Shown one piece after another: positions 22,415-35,170 of a DNA stretch of 64,000 nucleotides. The number at the start of each line of letters is the position of its first letter. Position 1 is the first letter of the stretch. Location: NCBI GenBank assembly GCA_027627225.1, contig CM051038.1, forward strand, positions 43,577,348 to 43,641,347. Direction: 5' to 3'. The notes below the pieces were generated by a model. The model worked only from the letters and a program-made list of their open reading frames with translations, was not told where the DNA came from and ran no database searches. Origin of the DNA: Congeria kusceri. Taxonomy: Eukaryota > Mollusca > Bivalvia > Myida > Dreissenidae. Both the position numbers and the translations under genes were made by a program.

Positions 22415-22533
22415 TATCGTTCGGCAGTTGCATTGTGTCCGTTCTCTAAGGGATATAATACTAATTATTATTTAAAACACGTGTTAATTATCGGATTGTT
22501 AATAAAGAGAGAGAGATAGACGAATCTGCAAGC

Positions 22534-24084
22534 ATGTTCTCAGTTATAACACATATAGTATGGTGGGCTGGCGTTGCGATAACTTTGGTACTGGTGATTG
22601 TTCTAGCGCTGTATGCCTACACGACTTACAAGCAGGGATATTTCCGACGTCGTGGTATAAAGGGACCGAAACCCACACCATTTTGGGGACACATAAAGGA
22701 TTTAATGGCTGTTGGATCGCACGCCTTTGATCGCCGATGCGTGGAAGAATATGGTCCGGTTTATGGGTTCTATTTTGGCAACCACCCAACCCTTATGGTG
22801 GCCGATCCTGACATTCTTAAACAAATTACTATCAAACAATTTTCAAATTTCTACAATCGTGGCGACACAGTGCAGATTGCAAAAATATGGCAAAACTCTG
22901 TCAATAACGCGAAAGGCACAAAGTGGAAATACCTGCGGGCAGTTTTACAGCCGTCGTTCAGTTCCGGTAAAATCAAGGGTATGCGGCCGATTCTAAAACG
23001 ATGTCTGGACGAAATGATTTCATGTCTGGACTCTGATCTGGTAAACTCAAAGGACCACGTGATGGAAATGTGTGACAAGTTTAAGAGACTCACGATGGAC
23101 GTTATCTGCAGCTCTGCGTTCGGAATCGAAGTGAACACTCAACGCAATCACGAGGACCAGTTTGTAAAACATGCGTCCAAAATCTTAGGTGGAGGTCTGA
23201 ATAACAAAGTCTTGCTGCTCAACTGGTTCTTTCCAGATTTCCAATCGCTTATCATGTACTTTGCCAAGGATTGGAACAATCCAGAGGCGATGGATTTCTT
23301 GGGCGAAACCGTCCGCAAAGCAATGCAGGAAAGGAAGGACAGTCATCCACATGAGTACAGGGATCTGCTGAAACTGATGATGGATACAGCATCTGATGAC
23401 CATGCGAGCGGTGTTTCAGAAGAGAAGAGCTTTGAAGAGATGAAGAGAGGTGGAATGAGCGATGAAGACATAATCATCAACGGAATCATCTTTCTTGCCG
23501 CAGGACATGAAACCACTGCTGCGTTGCTTGGGTTTATATCTTACAATCTTGCAACGCATCTGGACGTTCAGGATCGACTTCTGGAAGAAATAGACGAAGT
23601 TACAGGAAATATTGAAAGTTCTTTAACATATGACAGTATTCTGAAGATGGAGTACCTCGAAATGATTCTACAGGAGACACTGCGGCTGTATCCGCCAGCA
23701 GGAAGGTTCAATCGCCAACCTGCTCAGGACGTCACAATTAAGGGCGTCCACTTTGAGAAAGGAATGGACATCACTTTCACCACGTTTGGCATACACATGA
23801 ACCCAAAATATTGGCCGGAACCGGAAAAGTTCGATCCGGAGAGGTTTTCACCGGCGAATAAGCGCAACATCTATCCGTATAGTCATGTCCCGTTTGGTGC
23901 TGGACCCAGGAATTGTGTCGGAATGAAGCTGGCCTTGGCTGAAACGAAAATGGCCATTGTGAGACTTTTGCAAAGCTTTCGACTAGAGCCGTCGGATAAG
24001 CTGACCGTTCCTTTAAAAACAAACAACGCCGGCGGACTTTTGCGGCCCGAAAGTCTGTGGCTGAAGTTGGTACGAAGATTGTAA
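22534..24084 (+). CDS. Cytochrome P450, CYP3-like (clan 3), single exon
   Basis: A complete 516-residue intronless P450, of normal family length. Residues 4-32 form a hydrophobic N-terminal anchor, so the enzyme should sit in the ER membrane facing the cytosol. The proline-rich hinge GPKPTPFWG follows. The I-helix oxygen-binding motif AAGHETTA is at 322-329, the K-helix E381-T-L-R384, the meander FDPERF at 433-438 and the haem loop [10 protein letters not shown] at 454-463 with Cys461 as thiolate ligand. The stretch MNPKYWPEPEKFDPERFSP and the GPRNCVGM loop read like CYP3/CYP5 members; I place it in clan 3 but cannot name a subfamily. The expected reaction is NADPH-dependent monooxygenation, with CPR as partner; the substrate cannot be told from sequence. 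The ATG is supported by the TATA box and the anchor directly after it. A broken tandem copy lies at 39815-46404. Confidence 0.95.
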   Translation: MFSVITHIVWWAGVAITLVLVIVLALYAYTTYKQGYFRRRGIKGPKPTPFWGHIKDLMAVGSHAFDRRCVEEYGPVYGFYFGNHPTLMVADPDILKQITIKQFSNFYNRGDTVQIAKIWQNSVNNAKGTKWKYLRAVLQPSFSSGKIKGMRPILKRCLDEMISCLDSDLVNSKDHVMEMCDKFKRLTMDVICSSAFGIEVNTQRNHEDQFVKHASKILGGGLNNKVLLLNWFFPDFQSLIMYFAKDWNNPEAMDFLGETVRKAMQERKDSHPHEYRDLLKLMMDTASDDHASGVSEEKSFEEMKRGGMSDEDIIINGIIFLAAGHETTAALLGFISYNLATHLDVQDRLLEEIDEVTGNIESSLTYDSILKMEYLEMILQETLRLYPPAGRFNRQPAQDVTIKGVHFEKGMDITFTTFGIHMNPKYWPEPEKFDPERFSPANKRNIYPYSHVPFGAGPRNCVGMKLALAETKMAIVRLLQSFRLEPSDKLTVPLKTNNAGGLLRPESLWLKLVRRL

Positions 24085-24722
24085 TCATGTAACTGTCACC
24101 TAGTACAGTTTGTGATGAGATCAACTAACATTCAGTTGGAAGATTGTGTTTCTTGCTGTTCTGTTCAAACGCAGATATAACACAGATATATTCTCTTATC
24201 TTAGTGTTTTCTGTACTTGTGTAAATGCTATGTGTGTATAATTACTATTATTGCAATTTTGCGTGAATATAAACCTTGAAAGCACAGAATCTTTCTGCAC
24301 AAGTTTTATAGCCGCACAAAACCTATCCTCAGTAATAGCATCTGCAGTCAAAGCCTACTAGATTGTCCGCTGACTGGCTAGGATGATTTCGCATTGGAGG
24401 TCACATAAAAATGACTGCATGAAATTTACGTGCATTTCGAAGTAGAAACCGCAGTAGAAAGCTACAATTAACAATTCTGTAATGTTAAGGTCAGTTGTTG
24501 TGGTCCTATTTCGTCGAACAGACATTAAATAGGCCTCTGCTTATGCTTTGGAAGGTCATTTGAACGTGACTTAATTAGTATACTCAACACAAAAAGAAAG
24601 TATCCACTAATAAATTATTATATGATATTTCATCGTGTTTCGATACCTGTATTTAATATTTAACCAAAATCAAAATAAAGTCAGTGTAACCTTAATCATC
24701 TTTCAATAAAATGCTTTCATTT
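24085..24722. other. P450 3' UTR and spacer
   Basis: The first ~170 bases resemble the sequence after the pseudogene stop (gtttgtgatgagatcaacta against gtttgtgatgacatgaacca), so the duplication included the 3' flank. Nothing else is recognised. Confidence 0.6.
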
Positions 24723-25894
24723 TAGCTCGACTATTCACCGAATAGTTCGAGCTATACTACTCACCCGTTCGTCGGCGTCAGCGTATGTTCTGGTTAAGGT
24801 TTTCGTGCAACAAGACCATATCTCTCTAACTATTACAGATATTGAATTGAAACTTCACACATATGTTCGGGGTCATTATGTGAGGTCACAGACTAAGACC
24901 CATAACTCTGACCTGCAATTTAGCAGAAGTATGCCCCTTTATTGTAAATCAGGTTCAAGTTTGCGTGCAACAACTCCATATCTCTGTACTACAGATATTC
25001 AATTGAAACTTCACACATGCCTTCAGGGTCATAATATAACGTCACTGGCCATGACCCATAACTGTGAACAGCATTTTAGCAGAACTATGCCCCTTTTTGT
25101 ACTTACAAAAGTCAGGTTAAGGATTGCGTGCAAGAGAAAATTCAGGTTAAGGTTTGCGTGCAACATGTACATATCTCTGTAACTACTACAGATATTCAAT
25201 TGAAACTTCACACATATCTTCGGGGTCATTATGTAAGGTCAATGACCAAGGCCCATAACTCAGACCTGCAGTTAAGCAGAATTATGCCCCTTTTTGTACT
25301 TAGAAATTCACGTTTAAGTTTGCGTGCAACAACTCCATATCTCTATAACTACTACAGATGTTCAATTGAAACTTCACACATGTCTTCAGGGTCATAATAT
25401 AAGGTCACTGACCAAGGCCCATAACTCTTACCTGCAATTTAGCAGAATAATGCCCCTTTTGTACTTAGAAAAATCAGGTTAATTTTTGCGTTCAAAATAA
25501 ATTAAGGTTAAGGTTTACGTTCAACAAGTCCATATCTCTGTTACTTTTACAGATATTCAATTGAAACTTCACACATGACTTCGGTGTAATTATGTAAGGT
25601 CACCGACCAAGGTCCATAACTCTGACCTGCAATTTAGCAGAATTATGCCCTTTTTTGCACTTTGAAATTTCAAGTTAAAGTTTGCATGCAACAATTTCAT
25701 ATCTATATATCTACTTCAGATATTCAATTAAAACTTTACACAGGTCTTGAAGGTCATTATATAAGGTGACTTGCAAAGGCACATAAATGTTACCAGCATT
25801 TTTGCAGAATTATGCCCCTTTTTGTAGTGAAAAAGGCCCATAACTCTGAGAAAGCGATTAAATAGTCGAGCGCGCTGTCCTGAGACAGCTCTTG
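24723..25894. repeat. Mollusc-type repeat TAGCTCGACTATTCACCGAA, full copy with tandem units
   Basis: It begins tagctcgactattcaccgaa and ends atagtcgagcgcgctgtcct. Between the ends are about six units marked by gatattcaattgaaacttca, cataactctgacctgcaatt and gcagaattatgcccc. The open frames here (24805-25397) are not genes. A second, interrupted copy begins at 26287. Confidence 0.8.
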
Positions 25895-27224
25895 TGTCTG
25901 TATTAATTCAATTATATGGTAAAACCAAAAAAGAAATGTGTAAAAATCAAAATCAGAGAAAACATAGTCTAAACAAAAAAGGAAAGTATCTACTTTAAAA
26001 CCTCTTTATCTGAAAAAAAAGAACTGTTATCCGAGTTTTAATTAACGAATATCGCTTTAAAGAGCATATTATTACACATGCAATATAATGTGCATGCTTA
26101 CTATTTGGTTCGTTTAAATCTTCCAAATCCTGTGAAATTCTCATGGCAAGTTTAAACACAGACGAGCGAAACCAGGCTATTGCTATCCTGCAAGAAGGAC
26201 GGATTGTAACTGACCTACAATTAATCATCTTCTCACACGTTACTGCTCTGTGATTTTCATTTTTACACCTTTTAAAGTTTTTTTGTGTGTTTCACCGAAT
26301 AGTTCGAGGTATACTACTCACCCGTTCGTCGGCGTCGGCGTACTGCTCTGGTTAAGGTTTGCGTGCAACATGTCCATATCGCTAAACTACTACAGATATT
26401 CAATTGAAACTTCACACATGTGTTCAGGGTCATTATGTGAGGTCACTGACTAAGACCCATAACTCTGACCTTATCTCTATATCTACTACAGATATTCAAC
26501 TGAAACTTCACACTTGTCTTCATGGTCATTATATAAGGTCACTGGCCAAGACCCATAACTGTGACTAGCTTTTTTTTTTATAGCAGAATTATGTCCCTTC
26601 GTGTACTTAAAATGTCAGGTTAAGGTTTGTGTGCATGAGAAAATTTAGGTTAAGGTTTGCGTGCAACAAGTACATATCTCTTAACTACTACATATATTTA
26701 ATTGAAACTTCACACATGTGTTCGGGGTCATTAATTGAGATCACTGGCCAAGACCCATAACTATTACCAGCATGTTAGCAGAATGATGCCACTTTTTGTA
26801 CTACGAAATGTCAGGTTAAGGTTTGTTTTCAAGAGAAAATTCATTTAAGATTTGCGTTCAACAAGTACATATCTCTGTAACTGCTACAGATATTAAATAG
26901 ACCCTTTTCACATTCCCGTTATCGAGTACTATAGGAGTTGTCTCCCTTGATAAAGCGAACCGAGAACGAGGCTGTAATTGTCCATAAAGGAAAATAATTG
27001 AAAATAATGTTCAGTGGAGAAAATGTCGAGTAAACTGATAGAATATTGTTGTTGTTTTTTTTCACTAAACTCGAATAATACATTATTCACTAAATTATGT
27101 ATACAACATACGGAAACAACAAAAAGATGCGTACATCATTGGCGACAAACTGTACATAAACAGGACACTTTACCATGAACCAGTGAAACCGGAAAACCGC
27201 TAGGACGGGGGGGCGAGAGTGGCA

Positions 27225-30200
27225 TACGATGCATTGCATGGAACATTGAGGGACTAACGCAGCAGAAAAGGGCCAACAGTGATTTTACAAAATATTTAAA
27301 CCAGTTTGATATTATATTTAAGTGAAACGTGGACTTGTAAAAACAGTAATATTGAATTACAGGGTTATACATTATTTCACTCATATAGAAAATATCAAAA
27401 TAGACGAGCTAAACGTAACAGTGGAGGAATTTTGGTTTATATAAGGAACAATATTGTCAGAGGTGTTAACCTAGTTAAAAATGATCACGATTTCATTTTA
27501 TGGATAAAATTAAATAAGACGTTTTTTCAGAATGAAGATGACATTTATTTACTATTTACCTATATAGCGCCTGAAACTCACCAATTCATGACATGTTCAA
27601 TACTGATGTATTTTTCCAACTAGAAAGTATATGCAATTTGCAAAACAAAGGATTAGTATACGCTTGTCGTGATTTTATTTCGAGGGTTGGGCAAAAATCG
27701 GATTTTGTGTAAAATGATCGCAATCTTTTTCAGTTAAATGATGTGGACATTGATGTTTGCATTCCTCGGGTTTCCTGTGACTATCGCACGAATGCTTTTG
27801 GTGACAGATTATTAGAATTATGTAAAGCCCGTGATTTACGAATTTGTAACGGTCGAATAGGCAACGATGCGAGCATATGCAAATTTACGTGTTTTACGGG
27901 CGAGAGCGTTGTTAATTATTTGTTAACCAGTTACAATAACTTTGACAATATAATGAATTTCTGCGTACACGATTTTACTCAATATTCCAATCATGCACCG
28001 TTAACGTTTGATATGAAAATAAAAACGAAAGTATTTGTTTCCCACGTCAACACAGATAGCAATTACGTTAAATGGGATAACAATTATGGTGATCAGTGTT
28101 TATTAGATATCACCACAGGAGTTAATCAGCTATGTCAAGACTTATATCATTGTAAAGAAAATAATTTAGATACTGATGAAATGGTCAAGCGATTCACAAT
28201 GTATCTAAATAATAGTGGCAATAAGTATTTTAAAAAACATTATAAACAAAATAAATGTGCACAATTTTCAAACGCACACAATAAATGGTTTGATAATACA
28301 TGTAAACAAAAACGTAATATATATATTGATAAGTTGAACAAACAAAATTTGTATAAAGATAGTGATAATAGAAATATGATGTTAATAGCGAAAAAGGATT
28401 ACAAGTACCAATGTAGACAATCCAAACGTAATTATAACAGGAACCAGTATCTTAAAATGAATGATATGAGACTGAAAAAAAACAAAAAGAATTTTGGAAA
28501 CTATTCAAGAAAAAATCAGTTAATAATACAGGCGATAATGTTGACATCGATTCGTTTTTTGACCATTTTAAACACTTGACTTCGTCAAATATCATTGTCG
28601 AAGAAGAAGACATTAACGAATACGTAACAATCAAAACACGAATAACATGGCGTCAGCTACATTCCAAGAATTAGACGATTTATTCACAAAAGAAGAAATG
28701 CGAAAGGCAATACAACTACTGGGAACTAACAAATCACACACAATAGATAATATGATATACGAATATTTTAAAGTGGGAAAGGATGTCCTTGATACACCAC
28801 TGGAAATATTATTTAACTATATACTTGAAAAACAGGTATTTCCAAAATCATGGTCAAAAGGGGTTATTATACCCATTTATAAAAAAGGCAACTCACTCGA
28901 TCCCAATAATTATCGAGGCATAACATTAGTGAGCTGCTTCGCAAAATTATTTACTGTCGTTATAAACGAAAGGCTTAAAAATGGGCTACTGCAAACGATA
29001 TGCTCACGGACGCTCAGTTCGGTTTTAAATCTAATTATAGCACGGTAGATGCAATTTTTTTTACTAAAAGCTTTTATAGATAAACAACTTAGTTGTAAAA
29101 TAAATTATATTGTAGCTATATTGACCTAATGAAATGCTTTGACTCAATATATAGAAACGGATTGTGGTATAAGCTGATTAAGAGTGGAATAAACGGCAGA
29201 TTGTTAAAAATTATTCAATCGATGTACGATGAAGTTAAATTATGTGTTAAACATATGGGCTCGTTGTCAGATTTCTTTAATTGTGACGTCGGTTTGTTGC
29301 AAGGGGAGATAATCTCACCCATACTATTTTCATTGTTCGTTAATGATGTTGAACACTTTTTGAGTAATAATAATGAAGCAACGATAACCTTAGACCAGTT
29401 GTCTATATATTTATTACTGTTTGCAGATGATGCTGTAATTTTTTCACAAACACCGAAAGGTCTGCAAAATTCATTAGATAATTTATACGAATACTGCGGG
29501 CGATGGAAGTTAAAAGTCAACGTAGACAAAACTAAAGTCGTTATATATAAAAACGGCGGAAATAATTCACATAATGAGTCATTTTATTATAATAGTGAGC
29601 CACTAGAAAACGTTCAATCATTTAATTATCTTGGAATTGTATTGTCAAGTGGTGGATCGTTTATACAAACTACTCAAACTCTATCAGATAAAGGTTTAAA
29701 GGCTATGGGGTCACTTTTTTCAATTACAAAAGAAATGCACGTACCAGTTAAAATAATGTTGAATCTGTTTGATTCTTATGTCACGTCTATACTTTGTTAT
29801 GCTTGTGTGGTTTGGGGGTTTTCGAATGCTGATGATATTGAAAGAGTTCATAGAAGATTTTTGAAAAGAATACTTGGTGTTAAAATGAGTATTTATAATT
29901 CAGCAGTGTACGGGGAGTTAGGACGCTACCCGTTATATATAACTCGTTATATATTGTATACTGTTAAACAAACAAATTGCATATTGTATAGTACACTATT
30001 ATATATGAGATGCGATGCAGAAAATGTAATTCGATGTAACAATTGGTTATCAAAGGTGAGAGACTTGCTTCAGAATACTGGGTTTTATGATGTATGGATG
30101 TATCCGGAATCAGTAAATATTAATGTATTTATTCCCATTTTAAAAATCAGACTTATTGACATGTACATAGGTTTGTGGCGAAATGATTTGAATATAACGA

Positions 30201-30760
30201 GTTCACTAACATTATATAAAGAATTGAAACAAAGATTTGAATTATCTGACTATCTAGACATTGTTAAAAGCTATCAGTTAAGGATTTATATATCAAAAAT
30301 AAGACTTTCATCTCATATGTTAAAAATTGAATCTGGTAGACATGCAAATATTTCTAAAAATGAACGTAAATGTATTATATGCAACACAAATGATATAGAA
30401 GACGAGTATCACTTTGTTATAGAATGTCCTCTTTATATTAATATTAGAAAAAAATATATTAAATATTTCTATAACCGACCTAGTATGCATAAATTTATAC
30501 TTTTATTAACAAGTACAAATTCTAAAGTTCTTTGGAAACTTGCCTTATACTGTAAAAATGCATTTAAAATGAGATTTGATGCTTTAAATGCACGTGTTTA
30601 ATTTGAGCATGGCCTATATAATCATAACAACTTAAAATGTTGTGTAATGTTCACTTTCGCATTGCTATGCATGTGCCTATCTATTAATTATTATTTTGTA
30701 TGTGTAACGATGAACTGAAATTGTTCAAGTTATATCAATAAACTTTCTGTTCTGTTCTGT
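27225..30760 (+). mobile_element. Decayed non-LTR retrotransposon (LINE) with endonuclease, RT and zinc-knuckle tail
   Basis: The apurinic-type endonuclease can be read in pieces: WNIEGL near 27250, then LSETW after a frameshift at about 27322, KRNSGGILVYIRN, and later SNHAPLTF near 27990. The catalytic GDFN motif has become RDFIS near 27670, so the endonuclease is dead. Reverse transcriptase follows in two frames: 28647-29048 (NYRGITLVS) and 29129-30601 (LLQGEIISP, then LLLFADDAVIF). The C-terminal zinc motif CIICNTNDIEDEYHFVIEC precedes the stop at 30601. A poly(A)-like AATAAA is at 30737, and the element ends in short TTCTG repeats, typical of CR1/L2-like lineages. The clade is uncertain and the 5' end unknown. 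Confidence 0.85.
29129..30601 (+). pseudogene. LINE reverse transcriptase, C-terminal ORF fragment
   Basis: The longest intact stretch of the LINE, 490 codons. It contains the palm motif FADDAVIF, the thumb and connection regions, and a Cys-Cys-His-Cys knuckle (C-x2-C, then H and C in YHFVIEC). It lacks the RT fingers, which are in another frame upstream, so it is not an independent gene. Confidence 0.85.
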
Positions 30761-31592
30761 ATACGTGGATATGTTTCACATACTTAAATTAGAATGCAAA
30801 TAATGTAACAATCACAACATAGCCAAATCTGCGAACGATACTATGTTTGACATCAATTCATGATTATGTTACTTCATATTCAGATCTGAATTTTAATGAT
30901 TAAAATAGGCCTATGATTGCTGAATTTATTGCAGTTTACATAATTAATTATTAATTAATTAATTAATATTTAATTAACAGAAGCATTCGTTTATTCCGGA
31001 TTCAGTGTCGGCTGGGGTAATTATATAATAGCTTGACAGTTACATATAACATTATTATTATTATTAATTATCATAAAAATATGACTGAGAAATAAAACAT
31101 CATTATTTTAATATCAAAACGTTAAAAAGCAGTGTTAATTATCGTTATGTCTCTTCAATTTAAAAAAAAAAAAATGTACATTCCATTTATAAACTATCAT
31201 ATCAAGCTAATGATCAGGATAATTGCCAATAAAATTTAAATTTTGTTTTAAATGAAGTTATTTTTTATTTTAAATGATAGTTATTTCACTTGTTATCAAG
31301 TAGATTCATGAAGTCAGTGGCACAGCTGCCGAGAATAACCCGTGTATTACTTCACTAATTGGTATGCACATTGATTACGTAATTGTGTCACATGTTATTT
31401 AAAACTAGGGCCTATATATACACATTCAGGTTATATAATAATGGGCAAGGGTTTATACAAGATTATGATCTTATAATTGATAAGACCAGGTTTGAACAAT
31501 TCACGATTTCCACATTGTCAAATCACGCGTAACGAGACTGGCGAGATAACGCGAGATTTTGAGTTCAGAGGGGTTCCGTGTTCTCGCTCTAA
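30761..31592. other. AT-rich spacer inside the 12.1-kb block
   Basis: It contains a run of (aatt)n near 30940-30975 and homopolymers. No gene, and no repeat I can name. Confidence 0.5.
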
Positions 31593-32061
31593 AGGTTACG
31601 CATGCGCAAATAAATTCCTTCTTTGTTACATATAAAATATTCAAAATTTGATATCACTTTTCACCATGACCAAGCTACTTTCCAATATATCACCATACAT
31701 TGTTGGAAAGATGAGGACATAACCTTTTGAAAAAACAGCATGTCAAAAAATTCTATGTGTTGTAACTCAAAATATTTACCTTAGAAAAAACACACCGGTT
31801 TTGACGGGCATGGAGGCTGGCATTTTGCGCATGAATACAAGGGCCAAAAGTTATGAAGCTGGGAACCACTAGACAAAAAGTAGTGCACAAAAACAGTCTT
31901 TTTTCGTATTGCTTACATATATACCTTTAAAATTATACCAAAACATATCATTTAAACTGTATTTTACAAATTAGATGCATCCTGCACTCAACCGTAAGTG
32001 CTTATTATCTAACTGACTGTAACCCTGAGGATGTGACTTCCGTTTTGGGGTAATTAGACCT
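31593..32061. mobile_element. AGGTTACGCATGCGCAAAT MITE, copy 1
   Basis: A 469-bp copy of a family also present at 43047-43518 and 45225-45697. It begins aggttacgcatgcgcaaata and ends ggggtaattagacct. Shared interior landmarks are ccatgaccaagctacttt, ttgaaaaaacagcatgtcaa and ggttttgacgggcatggagg. The TTAA flanks seen on another copy are degraded here. Confidence 0.85.
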
Positions 32062-32545
32062 AAAGTAAACATCGATCAGCTGCTGATGCAGATTCACAAA
32101 AACTCAAAATAAACAATTAATTAACGTTATATCAAGACGTATTGCTTTAATTTACGATTTTAATGTTTACACACATAATTCAGACCTGGCTAAATAACAG
32201 TATTAATGATCACACGAGCAGTGTGTCAAATAGGCAAACATGAACAAGAAACACCACACAAAACCTACGGTTAGAAGTAAACAATAAAACTCTTTTGACA
32301 TGCTACTTTGAAAAACTCCACCCACCTATTTTTCAAACATTTAACAAGTCAATTTTTCAAACATTTACTTTGTACTAAATGTGTATAAAAAAAAAATATC
32401 CCAACATTGAGTACATTTTCATGGACCCAGAAAATTAGTTTTATTTGATTTGATGAGTGGGGTTTTTCACAGATATATTGATTTAATGTATATATCATTT
32501 TTAAATGATATTTTTCTTTCGAAAATTGCAACCAGAATACAAACA
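32062..32545. other. Spacer, no gene recognised
   Basis: AT-rich sequence with no coding or structural signal I can support. Confidence 0.5.
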
Positions 32546-32620
32546 GGGCCCAGCTAGCTTAGTTGGTAGAGAGCTGGACTGTCAATCCGGGTGTTCGCGA
32601 GTTCGAGCCCCAGCCCGGCC
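32546..32620 (+). repeat. tRNA-like SINE head (anticodon position GTC)
   Basis: A box (tagcttagttgg) and B box (gttcgagccc) are correctly ordered. The anticodon arm ctgga-ctgtcaa-tccgg would give GTC (Asp). The acceptor and T stems do not pair well, and unrelated sequence follows directly, so this is better read as the RNA polymerase III head of a SINE than as a working tRNA. The body and tail past 32620 could not be bounded. Confidence 0.6.
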
Positions 32621-34651
32621 ATATAACTTGTGTGGAATTGGTCATAAAATAATTTCTACGGCCGTTCTCTCCCTACCTCTGCTTCAAGAAGGGCAGTAGT
32701 TACTTTTATGAAAGTATGTACATTTGGTACTGATAAACCGCTTAGATCGGATAAGGAAAATTAGTAGGTTAAGTGTCCGTTGTAAAGTCTGTAATTGTAG
32801 TAGATTTTGCTGCAGTATATACAGGATGAGTCCTGCAGTTCCACATAATAGACATGTGTTCTACTAGTACCATCATAAGAAATATATGCAGCTTAATTAT
32901 CTTCACTTAATAAACAACACAAGTAGAAAAAAAGTCCATGTCACCGGGGTATTCTCTTTTAATCATAAGCTATAAATATAAAGCAATCAAAATCACATCC
33001 ACAGCACACAAATAAACAAAATTACATAAAGTATTCATTTTTACTGAAACAAGTATCACAAAAAGTACATTAGTAATGCTCAAAGCATGGAAATGTTTTA
33101 ATTAGAATATTCCTGTGTAGAACCAGTACTTAAGTCACTTTTTCACAAGTTGTAGTACAGTACGTTGAAAAACCAAGAAGGTTCATCACCAGCTATTGAG
33201 TTGGGCTGATACCCCAGACATGTCCAGTTTACCCATTTTGAACAGGAACTTGGACAGTCACAGTTAATGCTGGTTCCAATGTCACAATGAACAATTTTTC
33301 TATAGAATATATATAGCTACTTCCCGCAGTGGTTTTATACAAGATCACAAAGCGCTCAAGGATCATAGCCCGGCAGACTGAATCGACGAAGAAAATTATT
33401 CAGATCACCAATGGATCACTTTTCCACTGTCTGCGGATTCCGGAATGTTTTGCACCAATGATGTTTTTCCCGAGCATGTTTCTACTTGGAACTTTGTATG
33501 CGCACAGATGTGTGATTACTAACTACTTACGACAATCCATCAACAACCGTCTATTATGATAACAACAATTAATTAACATTATTATTTTAAATATATTCAC
33601 TCGAATTTGGACAATTAATAATATTACTTAACTTTAACACACATTACATAATATTTATATATTTTTCACAAATGTAATTATATCAGTGAACACCACTGAT
33701 ATAATTACATTTGCAAAAAATATACAAGTATGTCACAATATGCTAATTCAAGACGAAATACTGCAATCAGGTGAATAATCCGCTGGAAAATCACGGTGAG
33801 ACATTCCAGATTCTGTTTGTGATAGTTACCTGAAACAAATAAAGTTCAATTAAAGTATTATTATTATTCTTATTGCAAAGATATACTGTAATACATACAT
33901 ACATGTATAAACATGAACTGGCTACTCTATGCAATTCCGTATATTTACATTAAAACTTCTAAAAGATGCATAGATTCGTTGCAAAGCAAAATGAAAGTAG
34001 AAAATAAACAAATACAGAACTAGGTTTTTAGACCTCCCTTTATCTAATAACGATACACAATACACGAAAACAATACCATTTTTAAATTTTTAACATCATA
34101 TTTGACGGAAAAAGTATAAAAACCAATACCAAAATAAGATCTACTGGTTAACAATGTGTTTACAATTTGCGATTAATTCCCGTTCCCCACCCACATTTAA
34201 AAGTTAGATTTCAATGTGCACACTCATAAAAATTGTTGCATTAAAGCACGTTTTGATTAAATTGACTTGCAGATTCTTCCTCTACAACCTTACCCAGTTT
34301 TCTTTTAACCGACATAATGCTAAATTTGCAAAATGCAGAATAATTTTTCTGAACAACGATCTACACAGCCGAAGCAATTATACGCTCACTGCTCAACCCC
34401 CCTGACCTAGATTTCCGGCGTATTCGGAACACCTCGGTAAACAATGTCGAAAAGGTCAATACGAAGTATGTCAGTCTCATAGAAATTACCTAAGTCTAAA
34501 TTGCTTTTTTTCCAATTTTAGCGACGATTTACTAATTAAATTGACACTCTCTTATCATATATCATAATTATATTATGTACCATGCCATTTCTGTTTATTA
34601 AGAAGTAAACTAAGTGAATATTTATAACATTTTAAAAGTAAAAAACTGTAA
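32621..34651. other. Spacer inside the 12.1-kb block
   Basis: Possible SINE body at the start, then AT-rich sequence with a short inverted repeat at 33661-33721 (caaatgtaattatatcagtg and its complement around gaacac). No gene is recognised. Confidence 0.5.
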
Positions 34652-35124
34652 AGGTTACAGTATACTAAATATTTCAGGTGTGCAATGCTATACTCTCTAA
34701 ATAAATCAACACCATTTATTTGAAGACACAATTTTCTGTATAGTCACTTGCCATGACTTTATTTTTGAATAATTCTTTGTACGTGTGGTAGGAAAAACAT
34801 TGTTGTGTACTAAAAATTCACTGTTTCGCTTGAAGGTTGGAGACTACATGACGAGACTTTGACAGTTGGCAGTATACCTTCAACTGGAGAGTAGCCGGTA
34901 AAAAGATGGCAGTAAAACAGTGAACTTTGATTCGCGTCGAGTTCTTTCTTACATATCACATGACCTATCTTTTTTATTGTCTAAATCAATTCGGCTCGGA
35001 ATGCTCTTTAAGAAAAGGTATGGTTATGAGGGTCTCTACGCGCAAAATGTTGAGTTTATTTTTTGTTGAATTTATTGCTTTTACATTGAATTTGTTAAGG
35101 AAATCTTTTAGTATATTGTGACCT
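34652..35124. repeat. Left 473-bp terminal MITE of the composite element
   Basis: Direct-repeat partner of 38447-38919, with inverted tips aggttacagtatactaaa and tttagtatattgtgacct. The 64-codon open frame inside (34927-35121) recurs in the partner and has no coding features. Confidence 0.85.
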
Positions 35125-35170
35125 AAACTGACTTTGGGTTAAAATAAAATATCGTCTGCAAGTGCAAAAT

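Larger units (their letters stand above)
14833..22433. other. Intergenic region between FMNL and the P450
   Basis: No convincing gene was found. It holds the FMNL 3' UTR (possible poly(A) signal at 15030) and the inverted-repeat elements listed separately. The intervals 18442-19638, 19830-20263, 20660-21453 and 22010-22400 are AT-rich and show nothing I can name. Confidence 0.6.

Noticed and set aside
22544..24124. Other open frames on both strands over the P450
   Set aside because: Shadows of the 516-residue P450 reading frame.
32546..32620. Functional tRNA-Asp gene
   Set aside because: A and B boxes and a GTC loop are present, but acceptor and T stems mispair; better a SINE head.
34927..35121. 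64-codon ORF present twice (also 38722-38916)
   Set aside because: Its duplication simply reflects the two identical MITEs; no coding features.
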